From UBA5287 sp041672395 (GTDB lineage Bacteria; Bacteroidota; Bacteroidia; Bacteroidales; Dysgonomonadaceae), in the NCBI GenBank assembly GCA_041672395.1, contig JBAYZS010000029.1, positions 1 to 28,896 of the forward strand: a stretch of DNA of 28,896 bases, in the 5' to 3' direction. Below the pieces are notes generated by a model. It did not search any database and was not told the DNA's origin. It saw nothing but the letters and a program-made list of their open reading frames with translations. Numbering within the stretch: position 1 is the stretch's first letter; every line of letters begins with the position of its first letter. Shown in pieces: positions 1 to 8,385 of this stretch. The position numbers were made by a program, and so were the translations under genes.

Positions 1-108
1 GGAGTAGGAGGTGTCGGGAGTCGTAACCTGGCAAATATGGAAACTGAAAATATTGTTGCCCTTTGTGACGTTGACTGGGGTTATGCCGCTAATATGTTCA
101 ATAAATAG
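1..108 (+). pseudogene. N-terminal remnant of a Gfo/Idh/MocA oxidoreductase
   Basis: Reading frame 1 from the first base gives a Rossmann start (GVGGVGSRNLANM), then NIVALCDVDWGYAANMFNK, and a TAG stop at 106-108. A G-rich turn followed by 'ALCDVD' is the typical nucleotide-binding start of exported Gfo/Idh/MocA oxidoreductases. Only about 35 residues remain. The left end is cut by the window edge, so the signal peptide cannot be seen. The remaining ~300+ residues of a normal protein (the EKP motif and the C-terminal alpha/beta domain) are absent. What follows is the tail of an unrelated protein in another frame. This is a gene fragment, an internal deletion or possibly an assembly join. The family call rests on motif recognition over a short stretch. 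Confidence 0.6.
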
Positions 109-367
109 GACCATGCAAGGTTTTTGTAAACTAGCCAAAGCTAAAATAAAAGATAGTTGCCATATGGTTGCTGGTGGACTTGATGTTGGTAATTGGGATA
201 GCAATAATGAAGCTACTTCTCAACAAGAAAATCAAGCTATAGTTAATTCTGTAAAAGCTTGTATGGATGAAGTTGATGGATATTTCTTGTTTGATATGAT
301 TCATTTAAAATTAGCGAATCAGTGGAAATATGCAAAAGAAGGTATTACTATCGCTACGACCAAATGA
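109..367 (+). pseudogene. C-terminal remnant of a second GHL10-like protein
   Basis: Frame 2 is open through this stretch and ends with TGA at 365-367. Its last ~60 residues (VDGYFLFDMIHLKLANQWKY) resemble the C-terminus of the intact downstream protein (SDGLMIFDIVHIIEKDMWKY), with the same order of elements: GG-turn, DG, FD, H, WKY and a terminal EKG/KEG. I read it as the surviving C-terminus of a tandem paralogue whose first ~380 residues were lost, joined to the Gfo/Idh fragment somewhere between about 105 and 165. An open frame continues upstream to a GTG at 11, but that part overlaps the Gfo/Idh frame and is probably not coding. Its TGA overlaps an in-frame ATG (364) of the next gene as ATGA, which suggests the two paralogues were once translationally coupled. 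Confidence 0.55.
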
Positions 368-399
368 GAACAGTGAGTACTAAAAAAATTAAATTAGTA

Positions 400-1722
400 A
401 TGAATAAATATTTTCACTTATTTGTAATATTTTTCCTTTTATATGGAATGTTGTCTTTTCAAATTACAGATAAACCGATATCTGAAGAAACATCACCAAG
501 ACTTATGTGGATTGATGCAACAGCAAACATTGAGCGATTCAATAATAAAGATACGATTGATTTTTATCTTGAAAAATTGAAAGATTTAGGTTTTACTGAT
601 ATAGTAGTTGATATGCGTCCAATTTCCGGACATGTACTTTATGATAGTAGATATGCTCCCAAGTTGAAGGAATGGAAGGGTAAAGAAATTAGGTATACAT
701 TTGATTATTTAGGTTATTATATTGAAAAAGCACATAATATTGGATTAAAAGTTCAAGCTTCGATGAATACTTTTGTGGCAGGGCATAATTACTTTGATAG
801 GGGTCCGATATATGAAGAGAATAAGTCTGATTGGGCCTCAACAGTATATCCTCCAAATGAAGAAGTTAAGTTTATTCCCATAACACAAGAGAAAGAGAAA
901 TATTCTGCAATGGTTAATCCTGTTAATTCTGAATTTCAGGAATATATTTTGAACATTTTTAAAGAAATAGTTGTGAAATATGCTGATCTTGATGGAATTA
1001 TTCTTGATCGTGTTCGCTATGATGGTTTTACAGCTGATTTTTCTGAACTATCACGCGATAAGTTTGAAGAATATATGGGTAATAAAATGGACGTTTTTCC
1101 TGATGATATCTACCGATGGAAGAAAAATAAAAATGGAGAGTTTTATCCTGAAAGAGGAAAATACTTTCTTCAATGGATTGAATGGAGAACTTCTGTTATA
1201 TATGATTTTATGATAAAAGCTAAACATACAATAAAATCAATAAATCCGTATATTTCATTTGGAACTTATGCAGGTGCTTGGTATTCTACTTATTTTGAAG
1301 TTGGAGTGAATTTTGCTAGTAAAAAATTTGATCCTTCTAAATATTTTGATTGGGCAAGTCCAAATTATTTGAAATATGGATATGCTGAAGTATTAGATCA
1401 ATTTGTTGTAGGAAACTATTATGCTGCAATTGCTAAAGATGACTACATTATTAAAAATTCTGAAATAATGAATGAAACTGATATACGTGCTCAGAAAAAT
1501 CCCTGGTATTCTGTTGAAGGTTCTAATGAATATTTAAGAACTATAATGGGTGATAAAAGATTTATTGGAGGAATTCTTGCCAGTCAGTTTTATGAAAATC
1601 CTGAGGGATTGACTGAGTCTATAAAGATGAATCTCAATACTTCGGATGGTTTGATGATTTTTGATATCGTTCATATTATCGAAAAAGACATGTGGAAATA
1701 TGTTGAAAAAGGAATGTCGTAA
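400..1722 (+). CDS. GHL10-type glycosyl hydrolase-like TIM-barrel protein, exported
   Basis: This looks like a family 10-like glycosylhydrolase (GHL10/alpha-amylase-like TIM barrel), a group common in Bacteroidota polysaccharide loci and mostly without known substrate. With the ATG at 400 it starts MNKYFHLFVIFFLLYG, a signal peptide or N-terminal anchor. In-frame starts at 364 (ATG, overlapping the upstream TGA as ATGA) and 322 (GTG) are possible but would put a long basic stretch before the hydrophobic core. Barrel-like elements include RLMWIDATA near the mature N-terminus, GFTDIVVDMRP, GLKVQASMNTF, and the strand LDGIILDRVRYDG, where acidic residues sit as in retaining barrel glycosidases. 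The catalytic pair cannot be assigned from sequence. The 3' neighbour is an SGNH hydrolase 60 bp away, so co-transcription is likely. The upstream remnant shows the gene was once duplicated. Confidence 0.75.
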   Translation: MNKYFHLFVIFFLLYGMLSFQITDKPISEETSPRLMWIDATANIERFNNKDTIDFYLEKLKDLGFTDIVVDMRPISGHVLYDSRYAPKLKEWKGKEIRYTFDYLGYYIEKAHNIGLKVQASMNTFVAGHNYFDRGPIYEENKSDWASTVYPPNEEVKFIPITQEKEKYSAMVNPVNSEFQEYILNIFKEIVVKYADLDGIILDRVRYDGFTADFSELSRDKFEEYMGNKMDVFPDDIYRWKKNKNGEFYPERGKYFLQWIEWRTSVIYDFMIKAKHTIKSINPYISFGTYAGAWYSTYFEVGVNFASKKFDPSKYFDWASPNYLKYGYAEVLDQFVVGNYYAAIAKDDYIIKNSEIMNETDIRAQKNPWYSVEGSNEYLRTIMGDKRFIGGILASQFYENPEGLTESIKMNLNTSDGLMIFDIVHIIEKDMWKYVEKGMS

Positions 1723-1782
1723 GGTGTTGGAATTGAATGAGGTATGCTGATCTTTTTAAATTAATACAAATAATTTTACAAT

Positions 1783-2853
1783 ATGAAATATTATATCTTA
1801 TTTTTTATAGCTCTTTCTTATACTACTTCTATTTATTCTCAAATAATTTATTATGATGCCGCTCAATTTCCACTGATAGGTAAAATTTCAAATTTGACTG
1901 AAACACGATATGAACGTCTACCAGCTGATTTAAAAGATATTTGCCGATCTCCAGTTTGGAATTTAGGGAAAAACTCTTCTGGATTGGCTGTAAGGTTTCG
2001 TTCAAACAGTACGAGTATTTCAGCAAAATGGGAGGTGCTTTCGAATATTCAAATGAATCATATGACTGATACCGGAATCAAAGGACTTGATTTATATGCT
2101 TGGCAATCAGATCACTGGCAATTTGTGAATTCGGGGAGACCTTCAGACAAGTTGAATGATAAAATAATTATCCAGAATATGAACCCAATTGAAAGGGAGT
2201 ATTTATTATTTTTACCATTGTATGATGGTTTGGTAACTCTATCAATTGGTGTTGATTCAACGGCTTATATTGACCAACCCAAGTTAAATTTAATTCGAAC
2301 AAATAATCCAATTATTGTTTATGGCACAAGCATTACTCAAGGTGGTTGTGCTTCTCGACCTGGAATGTCATATACAAATATTCTTTCAAGAAAGCTAAAT
2401 ATGGAAATAATTAATCTTGGTTTTAGTGGAAATGGAAAGCTTGATTATGAAATTGCTGAATTAATGTCGAAAAGACATGATGCCGCGTTGTTTGTACTTG
2501 ATTTTATTCCCAATGTGACTTCTGACCAAATTAAGGAAAGAACAGCAAACTTTGTTTCAATTCTGAGAAAAGAAAATCCAAAGACACCCATTTTATTTAT
2601 AGAAACTGTATTTTTCCCTCATGCATTTTTCGATTATACAACAAAAAATATTATAAATGAAAAGAATATTGTATTGCGCAATGAATTTGATAAACTTAAA
2701 AAAGCAGGCAATAAAAATATTTATTATCTAGAAGGAAAAAATTTGATAGGTAATGATATGGAAGCAACTGTGGATGGAGTTCATTTTACAGACTTGGGTT
2801 TTAATAGAATGGCTATTATTTTACAAAGAAAAATAGAAAAAATATTAAAATAG
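1783..2853 (+). CDS. Exported SGNH/GDSL hydrolase (probable carbohydrate esterase)
   Basis: The 356-residue protein has a Sec signal peptide (MKYYILFFIALSYTTSIYSQ). An N-terminal beta-sandwich-like region (~20-170) is followed by an SGNH esterase domain (~175-355). Visible blocks are GTSITQGG with nucleophile Ser183, NLGFSGNGK with the block II/III Gly and Asn, DFIPNVTSD, and the C-terminal DGVHFTD with Asp331 and His334 as the remaining triad members. This two-domain arrangement is typical of Bacteroidota SGNH proteins in polysaccharide loci, where relatives remove acetyl or other acyl groups from glycans. The acyl group and glycan here are unknown. It follows the GHL10-like gene and precedes a 250-bp gap containing a new promoter, so it probably ends the first transcription unit or is read through. 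Confidence 0.85.
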   Translation: MKYYILFFIALSYTTSIYSQIIYYDAAQFPLIGKISNLTETRYERLPADLKDICRSPVWNLGKNSSGLAVRFRSNSTSISAKWEVLSNIQMNHMTDTGIKGLDLYAWQSDHWQFVNSGRPSDKLNDKIIIQNMNPIEREYLLFLPLYDGLVTLSIGVDSTAYIDQPKLNLIRTNNPIIVYGTSITQGGCASRPGMSYTNILSRKLNMEIINLGFSGNGKLDYEIAELMSKRHDAALFVLDFIPNVTSDQIKERTANFVSILRKENPKTPILFIETVFFPHAFFDYTTKNIINEKNIVLRNEFDKLKKAGNKNIYYLEGKNLIGNDMEATVDGVHFTDLGFNRMAIILQRKIEKILK

Positions 2854-3015
2854 ATCGTTTATTAATTCAATTTATGTTTGTTTTTTATTAATTGATTTTT
2901 GTAAACAAATGGTTACGATGGTAAAATAAGGAAACTAATTTGAAGATGCATAAAAGATACCATTTGGAATTATGAACTTTTATTTGAAAATATGTTGTTA
3001 AACATATAAAAAGCT

Positions 3016-3046
3016 TTTGATATTATGATTGGAATGAGTAATTTTG
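3016..3046 (+). promoter_or_regulatory. Bacteroidota-type promoter for the GH43 gene
   Basis: TTTG at 3016-3019 is separated by exactly 19 bases from TAATTTTG at 3039-3046. This matches the Bacteroidota consensus TTTG-N19-TAnnTTTG (-33/-7). The transcription start would fall near 3053, giving a leader of about 50 bases before ATG 3104. It lies in the 250-base gap 2854-3103, where I see no gene and no convincing terminator. Confidence 0.6.
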
Positions 3047-3103
3047 AATTTAATAACTGTAAAAAACACACTAAAGTTGTTTTTTCTTATTACCAAATAA
3101 CTT

Positions 3104-4063
3104 ATGAAGTTAAATAAAGTGTTTATTACCACGATTTTGTTATTTGCTATAGTTTCGTGTTCTAGTTTAAAAAATAACCAGGATAGCACGATGGCTAAAA
3201 ATGTGAAAAAAGTTCCATTTGGAGATCCGTATATTATGTTGTTTGATAATGTTTACTATGCCTATGGTACACATTCCGAAAATGGAATTGAAGTTTATAC
3301 TTCTAATGACCTGTTAAAATGGAAAAAAGAGAATCATCTTGCTTTACACAAGGATGATTCGTACGGAGAAAAATGGTTTTGGGCTCCAGAAGTGTATAAT
3401 GTAAATGGAAAATTCTATATGTATTATACCGCCGAAGAACGTATTTGCGTGGCTATTTCAGATTCACCATTAGGACCTTTTAAACAAGCAGTCCAGCAAC
3501 CAATGCTTGAAAAAGAAAAAGCAATTGATAACTCTTTATTCATAGATGATGATGGAAAGCCATATTTGTTTTTTGATCGATTTAACGATGGATTAAATAT
3601 ATGGGTAGCAGAGTTGGAAGATGATTTAATAACAATTAAGCTTGAAACGATGCATCCATGTATCCATGTATCACAATCTTGGGAAGAAGTATGGCCTAGA
3701 GTTAATGAAGGAGCATTTGTGTTGAAACACAAGGGAGTCTATTATATGACTTATTCGGCAAATAGTTATGAAAGTCACTTTTATGGCATTGGTTGTGCAG
3801 CAACAACAGATATTAAGTCTGGATGGAATAAATATTTGGATAATCCTTTATTACAAAAACCTAAGAATTTAGTAGGTGTAGGTCATAGCGCTATGTTTAT
3901 AGACAAAATGGGTGATTTGAGAATTGTATTTCATGCACATAATGATTCAAATAATATTCATCCAAGACATATGTATATTGGAAAAGCAAAGTTTAAAAAA
4001 GTTGGTGGAGTTGAGAAATTAATTATTTCTCAAGATTTTATAATTCCTGAAATAATGGAATAA
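3104..4063 (+). CDS. GH43-family glycosidase lipoprotein
   Basis: The 319-residue protein has a lipoprotein signal (MKLNKVFITTILLFAIVSC, Cys19). It consists of one five-bladed beta-propeller domain of GH43 type. The catalytic trio is visible: the base in FGDPYI (Asp41), the pKa modulator in AIDNSLFID (Asp142), and the general acid in VNEGAFVL (Glu202). Related enzymes hydrolyse alpha-L-arabinofuranosides or beta-xylosides by inversion. The subfamily, and so the substrate, cannot be fixed here. The WFWAPEVY strand and the YYMTYSAN strand after the acid support the fold. A lipoprotein of this kind would sit on the outer membrane or cell surface. It has its own promoter (3016-3046). The endo-arabinanase-like GH43 downstream makes an arabinofuranosidase role plausible. 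Confidence 0.85.
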   Translation: MKLNKVFITTILLFAIVSCSSLKNNQDSTMAKNVKKVPFGDPYIMLFDNVYYAYGTHSENGIEVYTSNDLLKWKKENHLALHKDDSYGEKWFWAPEVYNVNGKFYMYYTAEERICVAISDSPLGPFKQAVQQPMLEKEKAIDNSLFIDDDGKPYLFFDRFNDGLNIWVAELEDDLITIKLETMHPCIHVSQSWEEVWPRVNEGAFVLKHKGVYYMTYSANSYESHFYGIGCAATTDIKSGWNKYLDNPLLQKPKNLVGVGHSAMFIDKMGDLRIVFHAHNDSNNIHPRHMYIGKAKFKKVGGVEKLIISQDFIIPEIME

Positions 4064-4286
4064 TTAGATTTATTGGCCTATTGTATGACTAATGGAAAAA
4101 AGAAATATTTTTTATACCCTTCGACAATATTAGCATTTCTATGCATATGTTTCTAAATTAAATAATGATGAATAGAAAGATTAAAATTATAGTTTGGAAG
4201 GTTATGATTATTTAGAATTAGTTCATAATCAATTTGAAATAGATATTAAATTCAATTCATTATTATAAGAAATTTAATCAATAAAT
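4064..4286 (+). other. AT-rich intergenic stretch without visible gene
   Basis: These 223 bases separate the GH43 and GH5-like genes. I see no ORF of credible length, no strong hairpin and no full TTTG-N19-TAnnTTTG promoter. It could hold a weak promoter or be a transcribed spacer. Confidence 0.5.
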
Positions 4287-5387
4287 ATGAAAATCATAAA
4301 TAATTCATTTTTTACATTTGTAATGTTATCATCGATTGTTTTTTTGTTTTCATGTAATAAAAAACCAAAAGATGAAAATGTAGACAATAGTCAACTCCGT
4401 GACGTTTGGAATGAACAAAAAGCAAATGAATGGTATAAAGGATTGGGTTGGCTACGTGGTGCTGATTATATTCCTAGTACAGCAATTAATCAATTAGAGA
4501 TGTGGCAGGATGACACTTTTGATCCTGTAACGATAGATCGTGAGTTAGGTTTGGCAGAAGATATTGGATTTAATTCTATGCGCGTGTATCTTCATCATTT
4601 AGCGTGGCAAGTTGATAGTACCGGATTTAAAAAAAGAATGAAAGAGTATTTGAATATTTCAGATAAACACGGTATTTCAACTTTATTTGTTTTTTTTGAT
4701 GATTGTTGGAATACAACTTATCAAACTGGAATACAACCAGAACCAAAACTTGGAATACATAATTCAGGTTGGATATGCGACCCTGGTGATTCAATTCATA
4801 TAAATCCGGAAATGATTACAACATTGGAAAAATATGTAAAGGATATTCTAACTACATTCGCAGATGATAAACGAATTGTTTTATGGGATTTATACAATGA
4901 ACCTGGAAATTCAGGTTATGGCAATAAGAGTTTACCTTTAGTTGAAAAAGTATTTTCATGGGGTAGGGAAATTAATCCTTCTCAACCTTTATCCATGGGA
5001 ATATGGAGTTGGAATTTAAAAGAGCTTTCAGATTTTCAAGTTAAGAATTCTGATGTAATTACTTATCATAATTATGGAGATTCTATCGATCATAAACGAT
5101 TTATTGACACATTAAGAACACTTTCTCAAAAACCACTTATTTGTACAGAATATATGGCTCGTACGCGCAAAAGTTTATTTAAAGATATAATGCCAATATT
5201 AAAACGAGAGAATATAGGTGCTTATAATTGGGGACTAGTTGATGGTAAAACAAATACAAAATATGCTTGGGATACACCTATACCTAATGGAACAGAGCCG
5301 AAATTATGGTTTCACGATATCTTCAAAAAAGATGGAACTGCCTATAATCAAGAGGAAATTGATTTAATAAAAAGTTTAACAAAATAA
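4287..5387 (+). CDS. GH5-like (clan GH-A) glycoside hydrolase lipoprotein
   Basis: The 366-residue protein has a lipoprotein signal ending FLFSC (Cys23). It is a single (beta/alpha)8 domain of clan GH-A. Strand 4 carries LWDLYNEPGN, with acid/base Glu205 in the NEP motif. Strand 7 carries ICTEYMAR, with nucleophile Glu288. The final barrel strand has GAYNWGLVDGKT, with the aromatic platform Trp typical of the clan. Members found in Bacteroidota loci are often called cellulase-family or 1,4-beta-xylanase-like, but many are uncharacterised, so the substrate is open. The stop is 5 bases before the GH20 gene, so the two are surely co-transcribed. Confidence 0.82.
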   Translation: MKIINNSFFTFVMLSSIVFLFSCNKKPKDENVDNSQLRDVWNEQKANEWYKGLGWLRGADYIPSTAINQLEMWQDDTFDPVTIDRELGLAEDIGFNSMRVYLHHLAWQVDSTGFKKRMKEYLNISDKHGISTLFVFFDDCWNTTYQTGIQPEPKLGIHNSGWICDPGDSIHINPEMITTLEKYVKDILTTFADDKRIVLWDLYNEPGNSGYGNKSLPLVEKVFSWGREINPSQPLSMGIWSWNLKELSDFQVKNSDVITYHNYGDSIDHKRFIDTLRTLSQKPLICTEYMARTRKSLFKDIMPILKRENIGAYNWGLVDGKTNTKYAWDTPIPNGTEPKLWFHDIFKKDGTAYNQEEIDLIKSLTK

Positions 5388-5392
5388 AATTT

Positions 5393-7201
5393 ATGAAAAA
5401 AGTAATTATTACAATTGCGCTATTTATATGTGTTTCACTAGCATTTTCACAAGATTATGGTTTAATCCCAAAACCCTTGGAATTATTTGCTGGACAGGGA
5501 TTCTTTACTGTCGACTCAAAAACTCAAATTATATATAATGATAAATCCTCTATTAAAAATATAGAATTTTTAAATGCATTTTTAGATGAGAATTATAATG
5601 TTAAATTAAAAACTAAACAATCTTCAAAAATCAATAAAGGCATAAATTTTATTTTAGATAATAAATTTGATAATGAACAATATGAATTAAATATCAATGA
5701 TAATCAAGTGATTATTAAGGGTGGCAACGCAGGCCTTTTCTATGGATTACAAACGCTTTTACAATTAATGCCATTAGAAAAATCAAAAAGATTATTATTA
5801 CCTCAACTTGAAATAAATGATAAACCTCGCTTTAGTTACAGAGGTGCAATGTTGGACGTAGGACGCTATTTTTTTACACCTAATGAAGTAAAACGTTTCA
5901 TTGATTTAATGTCAGATTACAAACTTAATGTCTTTCATTGGCATTTGACTGAAGATGCAGGATGGAGAATAGAAATTAAAAAATATCCATTACTTACTCA
6001 AATTGGTGCTTGGAGAAGAGGAACTCAGCAGGATCATTCAAAGGAATCATTTAATAGATTACCTCACGGTGGATTTTATACACAAGATCAGATTAAAGAT
6101 ATTGTTGCTTATGCAGAAGATAGAAAAATAACAATTATTCCAGAAATAGATATGCCTGGTCATACAATGTCAATTTTGGCTGCATATCCCGAAATTTCAT
6201 GTTCTGGAGGACCATTTAAAGTGTTAGAAACATGGGGTATTCAAGAAGAAATTTTGTGCGCAGGAAATGAACAAACATATCAATTTGTTGAAGATGTACT
6301 GGATGAATTGATAGATTTGTTTCCTTCAGAAATAATTCATATTGGAGGTGATGAAGCACCCAAAACAAGATGGCATGAATGCCTTAAATGTCAGGCAAAA
6401 ATCAAGTCGGAGAATTTGAAAGATGAACATGAATTACAGAGTTATTTTATTAAAAGAATAGGCTCTTATTTACAAACAAAAGGAAAAAAAATGTTAGGTT
6501 GGGATGAAATTATGGAAGGTGGTATTGCCTCGAATGCAATGATTATGAGCTGGAGAGGAGAGAAAGGTGGTATAGAAGCTGCAAATTTGCATCATGAAGT
6601 TGTTATGGCTCCTTCCAATTATATGTATATAGATTATTATCAGGGTAATAGTGAAACTGAACCCGTAAACATTGGTGGTAATCTTCCATTAGAGAAAGTT
6701 TATAATTACGAACCACTATCTTCTCAAATATCGGTAGAAAATCAAAAATATGTAATTGGTCTTCAAGGAAATTTGTGGGCTGAGTTTGTACATAGTGAAA
6801 CAAAAGCTGATTATATGGCATATCCCCGGTTATTAGCTGTAGCAGAAATTGGATGGAGTGATGCTAAAAAAGATTACTCCGATTTTCAAAAAAGAATGAG
6901 CCAAAATTTAATGTGGCTCGAAAAGAAGAATGTGAATTATAGAATTCCAGAGCCTATAGGTTTTAAGGATGTTGAATCAACCGAAAAAAGAATAATTGTA
7001 GATCTTGTACCTTCAATTCAAGAATCCATAATTTATTATACTTTGAATGGTGATGATCCTCTTATACATGGAAAAGAATATGATTCTCCATTTAGTGTTT
7101 CTCTATCTGAAGAAAAACCTGTAGAAATAAAATGTGTAGTTAGGACTAAAAAAGGAAGAGTTAGCGGTACATATTCTGCAAAATATTCATTAAAAAAATA
7201 A
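5393..7201 (+). CDS. GH20 beta-N-acetylhexosaminidase, exported
   Basis: The 602-residue protein has a Sec signal peptide (MKKVIITIALFICVSLAFSQ). Domain order is a GH20b alpha/beta domain (~22-150), the catalytic GH20 barrel (~150-500), and a C-terminal chitobiase/hexosaminidase beta-sandwich (~525-600: IIYYTLNGDDP ... TKKGRVSGTYS). The catalytic pair is in HIGGDEAPKTRW: Asp320 polarises the substrate N-acetyl group and Glu321 is the acid/base. FHWHLTEDAGWR and the LQGNLWAEFV strand are also family hallmarks. It would remove terminal beta-linked GlcNAc or GalNAc by substrate-assisted catalysis in the periplasm or at the surface. Its TAA overlaps the ATG at 7201 by one base, which indicates coupling to the next gene. 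Its presence widens the cluster from pure arabinan to amino-sugar-containing glycans. Confidence 0.93.
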   Translation: MKKVIITIALFICVSLAFSQDYGLIPKPLELFAGQGFFTVDSKTQIIYNDKSSIKNIEFLNAFLDENYNVKLKTKQSSKINKGINFILDNKFDNEQYELNINDNQVIIKGGNAGLFYGLQTLLQLMPLEKSKRLLLPQLEINDKPRFSYRGAMLDVGRYFFTPNEVKRFIDLMSDYKLNVFHWHLTEDAGWRIEIKKYPLLTQIGAWRRGTQQDHSKESFNRLPHGGFYTQDQIKDIVAYAEDRKITIIPEIDMPGHTMSILAAYPEISCSGGPFKVLETWGIQEEILCAGNEQTYQFVEDVLDELIDLFPSEIIHIGGDEAPKTRWHECLKCQAKIKSENLKDEHELQSYFIKRIGSYLQTKGKKMLGWDEIMEGGIASNAMIMSWRGEKGGIEAANLHHEVVMAPSNYMYIDYYQGNSETEPVNIGGNLPLEKVYNYEPLSSQISVENQKYVIGLQGNLWAEFVHSETKADYMAYPRLLAVAEIGWSDAKKDYSDFQKRMSQNLMWLEKKNVNYRIPEPIGFKDVESTEKRIIVDLVPSIQESIIYYTLNGDDPLIHGKEYDSPFSVSLSEEKPVEIKCVVRTKKGRVSGTYSAKYSLKK

Positions 7202-7233
7202 TGAGATTTATTGATAGTATATTTAGTTTAATG

Positions 7234-8385
7234 AAAAAAATAATATCTATAATTGTACTATTTATTACAAGTATATCGCTTTTTGCTCATTGGCAACCAA
7301 ATTCTTTTAAGAATAACAGTTATACTATCGAATGGAATAAAGAAACTTTGGTCTGTATCTCGGAAGAAGGATGTTATCCCAGAATGGAAAGATTAAGTGA
7401 TAAATCACTAATAGTTGTATATGAAAACTTAAAAGGTGATGTTCTTGCAAAAAAGAGTTTTGATGAAGGACAAACTTGGTCAAAAGCAACAACAGTTTAT
7501 TCACATTTTGAATATAAAGAAGCTAATCAAATTACCAATGTAAGAATTGCAAATCCAGAGTTGATAAGTTTACCAAATGGTGATATTTTGTTTGCTTGTA
7601 ATTTACGACCAGATAAAGAAGGGATCTTTCCTTTATCAATTTCTATTAAAAGAAGTACAGATAAAGGTAACTCTTGGCATAACGCTAAAGTAGTATATGA
7701 AGCAGATTCACGTTTTAAGGATGGATGTTGGGAACCATCATTTTTGTTATTGCCTGATGGAACATTGCACTTATACTTTGCAAATGAGAATCCATATAAA
7801 GATTCGGATGATCAAGAAATTTCTATGATTTCATCTAAAGACTACGGTAAAAGATGGACTTCTAAAATAACAAAGGTCTGTTATAGAGTTAAACATAGAG
7901 ATGGAATGCCTGTCGCAATCATAGATAACGATGAAATATTTGTGCTAATCGAAGATAATGAAGTTGCGCAATTTAAACCTTATATTGTTAAAAGTTCAAT
8001 TTATAATGCGTGGGAGAAACCTGTCTTGAGCAATTCCAAAAATAGATATGCCGCATTAGACAAACCATTACATGAAAGTGTTTATGCAGGAGCTCCATAT
8101 TTTATACGAATGGATAACGAATTATTTGTTATATCATATCAAACTACTGAGAATAGAACTTCCAATTGGGAGTTATCCGCAATGGAAGTGGCGATAAGTG
8201 ATAGTCCTCAAAATTTCAAGAATCCCTCACGTCCTTTTGATGTTCCTTTGTCAAAAGAAGCAAAATGGAATTCTCTAACTGATTTAGGCAATAATGTAAT
8301 TGCAGCCCTATCTTCAACAAATTTTAATTCACAAACTATTGGAGTTTGGATGATAAAAGGCGAAATAATAAAAAAATTAAGATGA
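7234..8385 (+). CDS. BNR/Asp-box sialidase-fold protein, GH93 (exo-arabinanase)-like
   Basis: Starting at ATG 7234 gives a clean signal peptide (MKKIISIIVLFITSISLFA). An in-frame ATG at 7201 overlaps the GH20 stop as TAATG and would add 11 residues, so both starts are possible. Numbered from 7234 the protein has three Asp boxes, at 76-83 (SFDEGQTW), 142-149 (STDKGNSW) and 202-209 (SKDYGKRW), which mark a beta-propeller. The arginine triad and RIP-type motif of GH33 sialidases are not visible. Instead there are WEPSFLLLPDG (Glu168), RDGMP at 223-227 and LIEDNE (Glu241), a pattern I associate with GH93 exo-1,5-alpha-L-arabinanases. Glu168 and Glu241 are candidate catalytic residues. The gene overlaps the endo-arabinanase-like GH43 gene as ATGA, which supports an arabinan role. 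Other BNR-propeller functions remain possible. Confidence 0.7.
   Translation, partial: KKIISIIVLFITSISLFAHWQPNSFKNNSYTIEWNKETLVCISEEGCYPRMERLSDKSLIVVYENLKGDVLAKKSFDEGQTWSKATTVYSHFEYKEANQITNVRIANPELISLPNGDILFACNLRPDKEGIFPLSISIKRSTDKGNSWHNAKVVYEADSRFKDGCWEPSFLLLPDGTLHLYFANENPYKDSDDQEISMISSKDYGKRWTSKITKVCYRVKHRDGMPVAIIDNDEIFVLIEDNEVAQFKPYIVKSSIYNAWEKPVLSNSKNRYAALDKPLHESVYAGAPYFIRMDNELFVISYQTTENRTSNWELSAMEVAISDSPQNFKNPSRPFDVPLSKEAKWNSLTDLGNNVIAALSSTNFNSQTIGVWMIKGEIIKKLR

Noticed and set aside
2998..3189. 63-codon open frame on the minus strand across the GH43 start
   Set aside because: It overlaps the signal-peptide coding region of the GH43 lipoprotein and the promoter leader on the opposite strand, and resembles no known protein.
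4170..4215. Very short peptide frame in the gap before the GH5-like gene
   Set aside because: About 16 codons, no supporting context and no similarity that I recognise.
7234..8385. Calling this gene a GH33 sialidase because of its Asp boxes
   Set aside because: Asp boxes only show a BNR beta-propeller. The RIP-type arginine motif and arginine triad of sialidases are not visible, and the context points to arabinan enzymes.
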